From Gallionellaceae bacterium (GTDB lineage: Bacteria > Pseudomonadota > Gammaproteobacteria > Burkholderiales > Gallionellaceae), in the NCBI GenBank assembly GCA_021731185.1, contig JAKFXW010000052.1, positions 1-15,294 of the forward strand: a stretch of DNA of 15,294 nt, in the 5' to 3' direction. Shown piece after piece: positions 1-7,256 of this stretch. The translations under genes and the position numbers were made by a program. The notes under the pieces were generated by a model. It saw only the letters and a program-made list of their open reading frames with translations. It made no database searches and had not been told where the DNA came from. The first letter of the stretch is position 1. Each line of letters begins with the position of its first letter.

Positions 1-503
1 AAACTGGATTGGTCATTTCCTCCGGCATATCTCGTTTGCGTGGCGTTTGACGCCTCATTGAATGCGTTTAAACGATCTTTTTTTGTTGTTGGGATGCTTG
101 TGACCTGTTGATATCTAAATATTGAACGGTGAGATGGAACAAAAAAACATTTTATGGGTTGCCGCCCATTTATTTCTATTGCGTATGTAGCCGAATTGTT
201 TTGGGGTATTGTCAGGGCTGCGCTGGTTCCATTTGAATAGGAGATGCTACCAATAGAATTGGCTGCACTTGCATCGTTTCCTTTGACAATTCGTTGGACG
301 AATTTCATTAAGCCTGTTGATTTTTCGGCACGCGGCGTTGCCAGTAATATGTAATTCCAACCAAAGTGCTTAGCGAGAAGATTCAAGATTGTGGTTTTAC
401 CACATCCATTTGCGCCAGTAATAATTGTTAGGCGATCATGGAATTGGATTGAAATTCTTTCGAACTGTTGCCATTCATTAATTTCAATCTGCTTAAAGTG
501 CAT
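1..503 (-). CDS. AAA/SMC-like ATPase, N-terminal part (runs off window)
   Basis: Open reading frame on the minus strand from ATG at 503 to the window edge, 167 complete codons without a stop, so the C-terminus lies outside. It begins MHFKQIEINEWQQFERI and has a clear Walker A motif GANGCGKTT at residues 30-38, the layout of RecF/SMC/AAA_15-type ATPases where a short strand pair precedes the P-loop. Walker B and signature motifs would be beyond the edge. Such stand-alone ATPases occur in DNA repair, in overcoming-lysogenization-defect-like nucleases and in anti-phage systems. Which one cannot be said here because the diagnostic C-terminal domain is missing. The ribosome binding site is weak (TTGGA, about 12 nt upstream). 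A small signal-peptide-like ORF lies just upstream on the same strand. Confidence 0.8.
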   Translation of the reverse strand, partial: MHFKQIEINEWQQFERISIQFHDRLTIITGANGCGKTTILNLLAKHFGWNYILLATPRAEKSTGLMKFVQRIVKGNDASAANSIGSISYSNGTSAALTIPQNNSATYAIEINGRQPIKCFFVPSHRSIFRYQQVTSIPTTKKDRLNAFNEASNATQTRYAGGNDQSS

Positions 504-528
504 GGCTAAATATTCCAATATTAGTTAG

Positions 529-702
529 TTATGCCTGATTGCGATCTAGAACATTACCCCCGTCCAGTAACACGGAGGAATTAATAGTAGGGGATAGACC
601 ACTTCCCCCAGCCAAAATCATTGTATTACTGCTTGTTCCAACCACAGTGACGATGCCGATTGTGCTTAATCACAATGCTGCCCAAACAATACTTACTTTC
701 AT
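529..702 (-). pseudogene. small exported-protein-like ORF interrupted by TGA
   Basis: On the minus strand a good ribosome binding site (AGAGGGA) precedes ATG at 702. The 57 codons to TAA at 529 contain one in-frame TGA at 672-670, codon 11. Read through, the product starts MKVSIVWAAL and continues LSTIGIVTVVG, which looks like a signal peptide, followed by a Gly/Ser-rich tail ending LLDGGNVLDRNQA. The TGA falls in the hydrophobic core of that putative signal. I do not recognise a family. It ends 25 nt before the ATPase start on the same strand, so the two could be co-transcribed. It may be a decayed small gene or coincidental; confidence is low. Confidence 0.3.
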
Positions 703-1009
703 ATTTCCCTCTGAACAGATGCCGAGCAGGCACACTAACCCACTCTGAAATTACGGTCAATTTATTGATGTTATCCAAAGCCATTGGGCTCCCTGAACAA
801 CAAAAAAAACCACGCTTTTTTGCCGAGTGCGTTGTTGGTTTACTGGCTCCCGAGTATCCCTAGGCTTTTTGTGTAACGGCTGCAGCAGGTCAATACCCGT
901 GTTAACTATCGCACGCGCAATCGCTCCTTCACACTCTTCAATCGTATTTTCGATTGCGTAAGCGGCTACTTCCCCACGAAAGACTTATTCAACTTTTCCA
1001 AAAACAAAT
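703..1009. other. gene-poor interval with a possible ORF remnant
   Basis: No convincing intact gene. On the plus strand a stretch of 44 codons is open between TAA at 874-876 and TAA at 1009-1011. It has no good start codon, and its last part reads SFTLFNRIFDC then GYFPTKDLFNF, which looks protein-like and could be the C-terminal tail of a lost gene. The family is not recognised. Plus-strand ORFs at 539-748 and 660-863 have low-complexity or antisense-like products and are not supported. Confidence 0.3.
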
Positions 1010-1044
1010 AAAAAAGCGATGCCACGTCAGCATCGCTTTTTTTG
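1010..1044. terminator. bidirectional rho-independent terminator
   Basis: Perfect 7-bp stem GCGATGC (1016-1022) / GCATCGC (1030-1036) with a 7-nt loop, flanked by an A-run on the left and a T-run (1037-1043) on the right. It would end efp transcription coming from the right on the minus strand and any plus-strand transcript coming from the left. Confidence 0.9.
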
Positions 1045-1066
1045 CTTCAGTTACATTGACTATTGC

Positions 1067-1627
1067 TTAACCCGCAACACGCTTTCTAAACTCGCCAGTA
1101 CGAGTATCAATTTCGATTTTGTCGCCGATTTCGCAGAAGGCTGCAACAGGTAACTCTAATCCTGAACCGATCTTGGCTGGCTTCATCACTTTGCCGGAGG
1201 TGTCGCCGCGTATGGCTGGCTCGGTATAGATAATTTCGCGCACGACGGTGTTGGGTAGATCAACTGAAATGGCTTTGTCGTTGTAGAAAACCACTTCACA
1301 TGCCATGCCGTCTTCCAGATAATTTAACGAGTCACCCAGATTTTCTTTCTCTACTTCGTACTGGTTGTATTCTGCATCCAGAAACACGTACATGGGATCG
1401 GCGAAATAGGAGTAGGTCACTTCCTTGCGCTCCAATAAAACCATTTCAAATTTGTCGTCGGCACGATAGATGGACTCACTGGGTGAATCGGTCAACAAAT
1501 TTTTAAATTTCATTTTCACCACTGAACCGTTGCGACCAGAACGTGTGTATTCCGCCTTGAGGATGACCATGGGGTCGCTGCCCACCATGATCACATTTCC
1601 TGCGCGTAATTCTTGTGCTATTTTCAT
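1067..1627 (-). CDS. efp: elongation factor P (arginine-32 type)
   Basis: 186 aa, close to the usual EF-P length of about 188. EF-P binds the ribosome between the P and E sites and relieves stalling at polyproline stretches. Three domains are expected: KOW-like (about 1-62), OB (about 65-127) and a C-terminal OB domain (about 130-185). The tip loop reads SGRNG with Arg at position 32, so this is the EarP-dependent subfamily that is rhamnosylated on Arg32, not the lysine type modified by EpmA. Start ATG at 1627 is preceded by AGAGG at good spacing. The SD overlaps the stop codon of earP just upstream, so the two genes are probably translated from one message. The terminator at 1010-1044 follows. 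Confidence 0.97.
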   Translation of the reverse strand: MKIAQELRAGNVIMVGSDPMVILKAEYTRSGRNGSVVKMKFKNLLTDSPSESIYRADDKFEMVLLERKEVTYSYFADPMYVFLDAEYNQYEVEKENLGDSLNYLEDGMACEVVFYNDKAISVDLPNTVVREIIYTEPAIRGDTSGKVMKPAKIGSGLELPVAAFCEIGDKIEIDTRTGEFRKRVAG

Positions 1628-1634
1628 AATACCT

Positions 1635-2906
1635 CTACCTTAATCTTCGTTCATCTCGTAAGGCGCGCATTCTATCAGTGTTCTGAATAAAATTCAGCAG
1701 GTTGAGGACGAGATTATGAGGCTTGAGTTTTGCCGCCCAGTCATGGCCGTGTTGTTGCAATATCAATCGATACTTCAGATAATTTTGCCAAACAGCACTT
1801 ATATTTTTTTGATGCTGTGCGTGGTACGCTTCATTGTCCCCTTGTGGGACATTGTCCCCTTGTGGGGCATTCCAGCTATCCCAAAATTCCTGCACGCTGA
1901 CCGCCGCGTCTGCAGGTAAATTCATGCAATACAGGCTCATCAATGCGTGTAATTTTTGTAGATGAACGAGATCATGCTGCGGATAAATATGCCACACGCA
2001 AGGTTGACCTGCCCACAGCGCACGCGCGAGTGAATCTTCGCCACGCACAAAGTTAATGTCACAGGCCCAGAGCAATTCGTCATAGCGCGCTTGTTCCATA
2101 AACGGTAATATTTTTACGCGCAAATTACCTCGCGTTGCCAGCACGCCAACTGCCATCTCATCGTGCTTAAAATGCGCTGCCACCTGCGGTAAGACGCGCC
2201 CTTCAGGCACGAGACACAGTATCGGCACGGTGCTTTTTTCCCATGCTAAAAATAATAATGGTAGCGTCGCATTTTCATAACAGAATAATGACACGCGAAT
2301 TTCATTGTCCCCTTGTGGGGCATTGTCCCCTTGTGGGGCATTTGGCTGCACAGGTGGTATGTCCAACGCCTGCCACATTGCTACTTGTGCGCGAGAATCA
2401 CCCTGAAATGCATCGCGCCGTGCCATCAAATTTTTCTCAATTAGCAGCCCGCCTGTGGCAAACGTAAAGCCTGGGAAAAAATAATGCTTCACCAATGGCA
2501 AAGTGGGGTGGGGTGAAGGCAGGCCATGATAATCGCCCACCCATTGCTCTGCACTCAAATGCTCAAGGTTGATCCATACAGGCTTGTGCGGCATGGCCGC
2601 CATCGCAGTGATATATTTTTCCGGCAACTGGCAAGCAAAAGTTTCGATTACCACTTGTGCGGGATGCACGTCATGCAAGGCTTCTGCAGTGTGCGACCAC
2701 TGGTGAATTGCTATACCCTGGCAATGTTGCAAGGCGCGATTGGGTTCTATTGCAGCACACAGCTTATGAAAACTCTCCAAGTTATCCACCCACAGCCGCA
2801 CCGTTATGCCATGTTCATGCGCCAGCTGTTTAGCCAAGCGCCAGCACACGCCTATGTCGCCAAAATTATCGACGGCCGTGCAAAAAATATCGCAGGTCAA
2901 CCGCAT
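1635..2906 (-). CDS. earP: EF-P arginine rhamnosyltransferase EarP with repeat insertions
   Basis: 423 aa; the family (DUF2331, GT-B fold) is usually about 370-390 aa. EarP transfers L-rhamnose from dTDP-rhamnose to EF-P Arg32 in the cytosol. The N-terminal motif VDNFGDIGVCWRLAKQL carries Asp13 and Asp17, matching the catalytic aspartates described for Pseudomonas EarP. The nucleotide-sugar-binding motif RGEDSLARALWAGQP lies at 288-302. Two pairs of an 18-bp repeat add 12 residues each, at about 190-201 (APQGDN twice) and 347-358 (APQGDN, VPQGDN), which explains most of the extra length. The first insert falls in the linker region between the two Rossmann-like halves, the second in the C-terminal half. 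ATG at 2906 directly abuts the radC stop, and the substrate gene efp lies 7 nt downstream. Confidence 0.95.
   Translation of the reverse strand: MRLTCDIFCTAVDNFGDIGVCWRLAKQLAHEHGITVRLWVDNLESFHKLCAAIEPNRALQHCQGIAIHQWSHTAEALHDVHPAQVVIETFACQLPEKYITAMAAMPHKPVWINLEHLSAEQWVGDYHGLPSPHPTLPLVKHYFFPGFTFATGGLLIEKNLMARRDAFQGDSRAQVAMWQALDIPPVQPNAPQGDNAPQGDNEIRVSLFCYENATLPLLFLAWEKSTVPILCLVPEGRVLPQVAAHFKHDEMAVGVLATRGNLRVKILPFMEQARYDELLWACDINFVRGEDSLARALWAGQPCVWHIYPQHDLVHLQKLHALMSLYCMNLPADAAVSVQEFWDSWNAPQGDNVPQGDNEAYHAQHQKNISAVWQNYLKYRLILQQHGHDWAAKLKPHNLVLNLLNFIQNTDRMRALRDERRLR
1832..1867 (+). repeat. tandem pair of 18-bp palindromic repeat (in earP)
   Basis: Two head-to-tail units, CATTGTCCCCTTGTGGGA (1832-1849) and CATTGTCCCCTTGTGGGG (1850-1867). 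The first contains the perfect dyad TGTCCC-CTTGT-GGGACA once the next base is included. Read on the minus strand by earP they encode APQGDN then VPQGDN and keep the frame. Confidence 0.95.
2303..2338 (+). repeat. tandem pair of 18-bp palindromic repeat (in earP)
   Basis: Two identical units CATTGTCCCCTTGTGGGG at 2303-2320 and 2321-2338, same orientation and same reading frame relative to earP as the pair at 1832-1867, encoding APQGDN twice. Confidence 0.95.
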
Positions 2907-3581
2907 CTACAGCATTCCTCGCTCGGCGAATGACAAGCACTGCGATCCAGCAACAATAAAATGATCCAGCGTGCGCACTTCCACCAGTGCCAGTGCCTGC
3001 TTGAGTGCATCAGTTAACATGCGATCCGACTGACTGGGTTCGGCCACGCCGGAAGGATGGTTATGCGCGAAGATGACGGCAGCAGCATTGTGAAATAGGG
3101 CGCGCTTGACTACTTCGCGCGGATAAACGCTGGCTTGGGTCAGTGTGCCATGAAACATTTCCTCGGCTGCCAGCACGCGATGCTGTGCATCCAGAAAGAT
3201 CACCATGAATACTTCTTGTTGGCGACTTTGTAATTGTAGTAGCAGATATTTTCGCACCGCCTGCGGCGAATTAAGCGCATCACCTGCTTGCATTTCTTCG
3301 TGCAGCGCACGCCGCGACATTTCCAATACGGCTTGTAGCTGCACAAATTTAGCCTGCCCCATGCCATGTATTTTACAAAATTCAATTTGGCTGGCAGCAA
3401 ACATATTGGTGAGCGTGCCAAATTGTGTGAGCACATCGCGCGCCAGATCAACCGCACTTTTACCTGTAACGCCAGTACGCAAAAAAATAGCCAGTAATTC
3501 TGCATCAGACAGTGCCGCTGCACCGCGCTGAATTAGCCGCTCGCGTGGTCGTTCGCCCGCTGGCCAGTTGTTGATTCCCAT
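2907..3581 (-). CDS. radC: RadC-family JAB/MPN domain protein
   Basis: 224 aa, full length for RadC. An N-terminal helix-hairpin-helix-like region (about 63-88, with IHGMGQAKFVQL) is followed by a JAMM metalloprotease-like domain: Glu123 (QQEVF), HNHPSG with His173 and His175, and Asp186 (SQSD). The family was named for DNA repair but its biochemical role is unresolved; RadC-like proteins often travel with mobile or stress functions. ATG at 3581 is preceded by a strong SD, GAGGAGGT. It is the first gene of a minus-strand run radC-earP-efp and is divergent from coaBC across 47 bp. Confidence 0.95.
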   Translation of the reverse strand: MGINNWPAGERPRERLIQRGAAALSDAELLAIFLRTGVTGKSAVDLARDVLTQFGTLTNMFAASQIEFCKIHGMGQAKFVQLQAVLEMSRRALHEEMQAGDALNSPQAVRKYLLLQLQSRQQEVFMVIFLDAQHRVLAAEEMFHGTLTQASVYPREVVKRALFHNAAAVIFAHNHPSGVAEPSQSDRMLTDALKQALALVEVRTLDHFIVAGSQCLSFAERGML

Positions 3582-3628
3582 TTTACCTCCTCGCTATTTT
3601 GTAAAACGTACTACGGATTTTTGATAAG

Positions 3629-4951
3629 ATGCGCATTATGAAACAATCTCCAGCAAACCACATGGCTCAAGTTATGCGTGATGCCCCTGCGCGGCGCATT
3701 ATTTTAGGCATCACGGGTGGCATCGCGGCTTACAAGGCAGCAGAATTAACTCGCTTGCTGATTAAACAAGGCACGCATGTGCAAGTTGCCATGACTGAAG
3801 CCGCGTGCCATTTCATCACACCCACCACCATGCAAGCACTTTCTGGTCATCCAGTTTTAACCAATCTCTGGATTAATAGTCAGGGGATGAATAATCAGGG
3901 GAATAGCAACGATGATGGCATGGCGCATATTCACGCTAGTCGCGCCACTGATGCCATCGTCGTAGCACCTGCCAGCGCGGATTTTATTGCCAGGTTAGCG
4001 CATGGGCTGGCAGATGATCTGCTGTCTACATTATGCCTTGCACGCAACTGCCCGCTGATCGTAGCACCCGCCATGAATCGGCAAATGTGGGAAAACGCAG
4101 CCACGCAACGTAATATCCAGCAACTTATTGCAGACGGCGTGATATTGCTTGGCCCCGATAGCGGCTCGCAGGCGTGCGGCGAAGAGGGCATGGGACGGAT
4201 GCAGGAGGCGGCACAATTAGCCCGCGACATTCAGGCATTTTTTCAACCCAGGTTATTAGCGGGTACACATGTGCTACTCACTGCTGGCCCGACCTACGAA
4301 GCGATTGATGCAGTGCGCGGCATCACTAATAGAAGCTCTGGAAAAATGGGCTATGCGGTCGCACAAGCAGCTTTGGAGCTGGGCGCGAGGGTTACGCTGA
4401 TTTCCGGGCCGACGGCACTCTCTGCACCACATTGTCCCCTTGTGGGGCAAGGCGCGAAACTTATCCAAGTGACCAGCGCTGCGGACATGTTGCAAGCGGT
4501 GCAACAGCAGGTCGCTGATGCCGATATTTTTATTGGTGTAGCCGCCGTCGCTGACTATCGCGCCGCGCAAACCAGCGCGCAAAAAATTAAAAAAGGCGCA
4601 ACTAAACTAAGTCTGGATTTGCTACCAAATCCAGACATTCTGGGCTATGTTGCCAGTTTGCCTAAGCCGCCATTTTGTGTGGGATTTGCGGCGGAAAGTC
4701 ATGATCTCATCAAACACGCACACGAAAAACGGCTGACTAAAAATATTCCTTTAATCGCCGCAAATCTTGCACAACACGCCGTAGGCGCGGACGATAACGA
4801 ACTCATTTTAATTGACCACGCGGGCGAGCATGTTTTGCCGCGTGCAGATAAATTAACCCTTGCGCGCGATTTATTAAAACATATTGTTGCGCTGCGGCAC
4901 TCCTTGTCCCACAAGGGGACAATGAAACATCCGATTAAAGTGCGCGCGTGA
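3629..4951 (+). CDS. coaBC: bifunctional phosphopantothenoylcysteine decarboxylase / phosphopantothenate-cysteine ligase
   Basis: 440 aa. It joins cysteine to 4'-phosphopantothenate (CoaB, CTP-dependent) and decarboxylates the product to 4'-phosphopantetheine (CoaC, FMN-dependent), steps of coenzyme A synthesis. CoaC half: ITGGIAAYKAAEL near the N-terminus, His100 (MAHIHASR, equivalent to the active-site His), PAMN at 147-150, and Cys183 in GSQACGEEGMGR. CoaB half: AGPTYEAID, ITNRSSGKMG with Asn234, and QKIKKGATK at 318-326. Two copies of the 18-bp repeat lie in frame, giving HCPLVG at 268-273 and SHKGTM at 427-432. The start is uncertain: ATGs at 3629, 3638, 3662 and 3674 are all in frame, none has a strong SD, and the TGATAAGAT extended -10-like element at about 3619-3628 would favour a start after 3629. 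dut follows closely. Confidence 0.95.
   Translation: MRIMKQSPANHMAQVMRDAPARRIILGITGGIAAYKAAELTRLLIKQGTHVQVAMTEAACHFITPTTMQALSGHPVLTNLWINSQGMNNQGNSNDDGMAHIHASRATDAIVVAPASADFIARLAHGLADDLLSTLCLARNCPLIVAPAMNRQMWENAATQRNIQQLIADGVILLGPDSGSQACGEEGMGRMQEAAQLARDIQAFFQPRLLAGTHVLLTAGPTYEAIDAVRGITNRSSGKMGYAVAQAALELGARVTLISGPTALSAPHCPLVGQGAKLIQVTSAADMLQAVQQQVADADIFIGVAAVADYRAAQTSAQKIKKGATKLSLDLLPNPDILGYVASLPKPPFCVGFAAESHDLIKHAHEKRLTKNIPLIAANLAQHAVGADDNELILIDHAGEHVLPRADKLTLARDLLKHIVALRHSLSHKGTMKHPIKVRA
4430..4447 (+). repeat. 18-bp palindromic repeat (in coaBC)
   Basis: Exact unit CATTGTCCCCTTGTGGGG. Here the plus strand is coding and it is read as HCPLVG, a different frame and strand from the earP copies. 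It sits between SGPTALSAP and the next strand GAKLIQVTSA of CoaB, where homologues usually have a shorter loop. Confidence 0.95.
4907..4924 (-). repeat. 18-bp palindromic repeat, inverted copy (coaBC C-terminus)
   Basis: TCCCACAAGGGGACAATG is the reverse complement of the A-ending unit. It encodes SHKGTM near the C-terminus of CoaBC. With the preceding bases it also forms the dyad CCTTGT-CCC-ACAAGG. Confidence 0.9.
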
Positions 4952-4971
4952 AAAACAATAGGAGTAATGAA

Positions 4972-5424
4972 ATGAAAAAATCAGTCGATATAAAAATTCT
5001 TGATCCGCGCCTGCATGAACATGCTCCGGGCTATGCCACACTCGGTTCTGCAGGTATAGACTTACGCGCCTGCATTGAACAGAGCAACATTATTAATCCT
5101 GGCCAATGTGAGCTAATCCCCAGCGGCATCGCCATTCATCTGGATGACCCGGGCTATGCCGCCATGATTTTGCCGCGCTCGGGGTTGGGGCATAAACACG
5201 GCATCGTGCTGGGCAATCTGGTTGGGCTGATTGATTCGGATTATCAGGGGCAAATATTTGTCTCAATATGGAATCGCGGTCAACACCCATTTAATTTGAT
5301 GCCGATGGAACGCATGGCGCAATTGATTATCGTGCCTGTGATGCAAATGCAATTTAACGTGGTGACTGAATTCCCGCCCAGTCAGCGCGGTGCGGGTGGG
5401 TTTGGCAGCACTGGCAAACATTAA
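4972..5424 (+). CDS. dut: dUTP diphosphatase
   Basis: 150 aa from ATG at 4972, matching the roughly 151-aa trimeric enterobacterial enzyme. It hydrolyses dUTP to dUMP and PPi, keeping uracil out of DNA and feeding dTMP synthesis. All five motifs are present: GSAGIDLRA (25-33), LPRSGLG (67-73), GLIDSDYQGQ with the catalytic Asp near 90, MERMAQLI (112-119), and the glycine-rich C-terminal RGAGGFGSTG (139-148). An in-frame GTG at 4948 overlaps the coaBC stop, but ATG 4972 has a clean AGGAG SD at 4960-4964 and gives the conserved N-terminus MKKSVDIKILDPRL. Co-transcribed with coaBC. Confidence 0.96.
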   Translation: MKKSVDIKILDPRLHEHAPGYATLGSAGIDLRACIEQSNIINPGQCELIPSGIAIHLDDPGYAAMILPRSGLGHKHGIVLGNLVGLIDSDYQGQIFVSIWNRGQHPFNLMPMERMAQLIIVPVMQMQFNVVTEFPPSQRGAGGFGSTGKH

Positions 5425-5582
5425 AAAATAAAAATTTCGGCGCTATACTCTGTTGCTCATAAAAGATTATTCCTTACATATTGACCGTATACGGCGTAAC
5501 TATTTTTTGCCCGTGCCTGGCTTTTACTCGCGTCTGGTCAGGCTTAGTACTTTGAATTTTTAGCGATGCCTTAAATTTTTCC

Positions 5583-5969
5583 ATGAAATCTGCCATCATT
5601 CTATTTGCTCATGGCGCACGCGACCCGGAATGGGCGCAACCCTTCCACAAGATACGCGATCTGGTGATAGAGCAATTCCCCGCCACGCCTGTCAAAATAG
5701 CTTTTCTAGAATTAATGCAGCCCAGCCTGATTGATGCCGTAGCCGAACTGCACGCGCAAGGCATTCAACACATCACCCTCATCCCACTTTTTCTGGCACG
5801 CGGCGGACACTTAAAACAAGATTTGCCACAATTAATAACTGACATTCAGCAGCACTTTCCCGCTATGCAAATTTATACTGCGCCAGCCATTGGGGAAGCG
5901 CCCGAAATTTTGAACGGCATTGCTCTGTGGGTTGTTGCACATCACCAGCAGGTTGTTGCACAACATTAG
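5583..5969 (+). CDS. cbiX: small CbiX-type sirohydrochlorin chelatase
   Basis: 128 aa, the size of single-domain CbiX(S)/SirB-like chelatases, which act as homodimers inserting Co2+ (cobalamin branch) or Fe2+ (siroheme) into sirohydrochlorin. The two metal-binding histidines are visible: His10 in FAHGARDP and His76 in ARGGHLKQDLP. The metal cannot be decided from sequence. No strong SD precedes ATG 5583; a TATACT -10-like element lies at about 5444-5449 in the 158-bp upstream gap. The C-terminus carries a short duplicated stretch (GTTGTTGCACA twice). A bidirectional terminator follows. Confidence 0.88.
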   Translation: MKSAIILFAHGARDPEWAQPFHKIRDLVIEQFPATPVKIAFLELMQPSLIDAVAELHAQGIQHITLIPLFLARGGHLKQDLPQLITDIQQHFPAMQIYTAPAIGEAPEILNGIALWVVAHHQQVVAQH

Positions 5970-6006
5970 ACTGATATGTAAGACTGCCACATAAAATTGG
6001 CACATA

Positions 6007-6030
6007 AAAAACCCGCCAAAGCGGGTTTTA
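6007..6030. terminator. bidirectional rho-independent terminator
   Basis: Stem ACCCGC (6011-6016) / GCGGGT (6021-6026) with a CAAA loop, flanked by A-run and T-run that extend the pairing to AAAACCCGC/GCGGGTTTT. It separates convergent cbiX (plus) and the DUF475 gene (minus). Confidence 0.92.
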
Positions 6031-6052
6031 ATTTTGGTCGGCAACTGATTTG

Positions 6053-7087
6053 CTATGCACTGACTTCTTTGCGCCTGTGCTGAACTGACGACCACAATGA
6101 GGCCAATATAAGTACCACTCCGATCAAACCTGTAAACACCTCGGGTATGTGATATTTCATGCTGACCAGCATGATGACTGCCAATACTCCAATCGCGTAA
6201 TGTGCGCCGTGCTCAAGATATACATAGGCATCCAGCGTCCCTTTGCGTACTAAATAAACAGTCAGTGAACGCACAAACATTGCGCCTATAGCCAAGCCGA
6301 TCATGATAATGACAATATCCTTGGTGATAGCAAAAGCACCAATGACACCATCAAAAGAAAAGGACGCATCCAGCACTTCTAAATAAAGAAACCCGCCTAT
6401 ACCGCCACGTTTAATGACTTCAGCAATTTTTAGATCATCTTCTTCTTTTTCCAGCAGATCACTTAATAAATTCACGCCCACATAAATCAGTATGCCCCAC
6501 AGCCCGGCTACCAGCACGGCAAATTTCCTGCTTTCCTCTACCATAGTCAAGCTCAGCATCAAGGCAGCAATGGCGACCATCACGGAGATAGAGCTTAATT
6601 TTCCAAAGGACGCTATTTTTGCTTCCCAATGCCCTAACCAGTGCAATTTTTTGCTTTCATCTAATAAGAAATTCAAAAATACCAACAATAAAAATATTCC
6701 ACCAAATGCCGCCACTTCGGCATGATGATTAATCAGGTGTCGGGAATATTCATCTGGATTGTTTAAACCTAGATGCCACACCTCTAACAAACTGAGATCT
6801 GCCGCAAATGCAACAATCAAGAGCGGGAAAAGCAGGCGCATACCAAATACAGCGATGAGCATACCAAGTGTCAGAAACAGGTCTTGCCAGAATTTATTCC
6901 ATGTTTTAAGTACAGATGCGTTGACCACTGCATTATCAAATGACAGCGACACTTCAAGTATTATTAATATAGTTACGATCCATAATGCCTGTAATGCAGC
7001 TGGCATACCTCCTCGACTATAGCCCCACCAGACTGCAACAACCATACCCACGATTAAAACCAAAAACGAAATTCCAAAATAACGCAT
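6053..7087 (-). CDS. DUF475 family integral membrane protein
   Basis: 344 aa from ATG at 7087, chosen because AGGTAAG lies just upstream and the product then starts MRYFGISFLVLIVGMVV, a membrane segment. A longer in-frame start at 7144 would add 19 residues without a good SD. The protein is mostly hydrophobic, with roughly eight to nine predicted membrane spans. Family hallmarks are acidic residues inside membrane segments: EVSLSFDNAVVNASVL and EVLDASFSFDGVIGAFA, which resemble the TerC/YkoY superfamily. Those relatives are linked to metal ion (for example manganese) export or tellurite resistance, but DUF475 itself has no firmly assigned substrate. It is downstream of rppH on the same strand with about 170 bp between. 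Confidence 0.88.
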   Translation of the reverse strand: MRYFGISFLVLIVGMVVAVWWGYSRGGMPAALQALWIVTILIILEVSLSFDNAVVNASVLKTWNKFWQDLFLTLGMLIAVFGMRLLFPLLIVAFAADLSLLEVWHLGLNNPDEYSRHLINHHAEVAAFGGIFLLLVFLNFLLDESKKLHWLGHWEAKIASFGKLSSISVMVAIAALMLSLTMVEESRKFAVLVAGLWGILIYVGVNLLSDLLEKEEDDLKIAEVIKRGGIGGFLYLEVLDASFSFDGVIGAFAITKDIVIIMIGLAIGAMFVRSLTVYLVRKGTLDAYVYLEHGAHYAIGVLAVIMLVSMKYHIPEVFTGLIGVVLILASLWSSVQHRRKEVSA

Positions 7088-7146
7088 AGATAGCTTACCT
7101 AATAAAAAAACAATGCCGAACTGATTGCTTAAACAAACTAACAATA

Positions 7147-7172
7147 GCCTATTGCACTTACCAACAATAGGC
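7147..7172. other. 8-bp stem hairpin between rppH and the DUF475 gene
   Basis: GCCTATTG (7147-7154) and CAATAGGC (7165-7172) are perfect inverted repeats around a 10-nt loop. There is no strong T-run, so it is not a classical terminator. It lies in the leader of the DUF475 gene and could attenuate or stabilise the transcript. I saw no recognisable yybP-ykoY riboswitch signature. Confidence 0.5.
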
Positions 7173-7256
7173 GACAGTCAACTGCAATTTTCAGGATGAA
7201 GGCTTCAGAAAAAATTAATATACTTGAGAAAGCCAGATTAAGGCCCGACGAAAACT

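Noticed and set aside
7088..7256. yybP-ykoY type manganese riboswitch upstream of the DUF475 gene
   Set aside because: The family relation to TerC made it worth a look, but I see only one simple hairpin and no matching conserved loop sequence.
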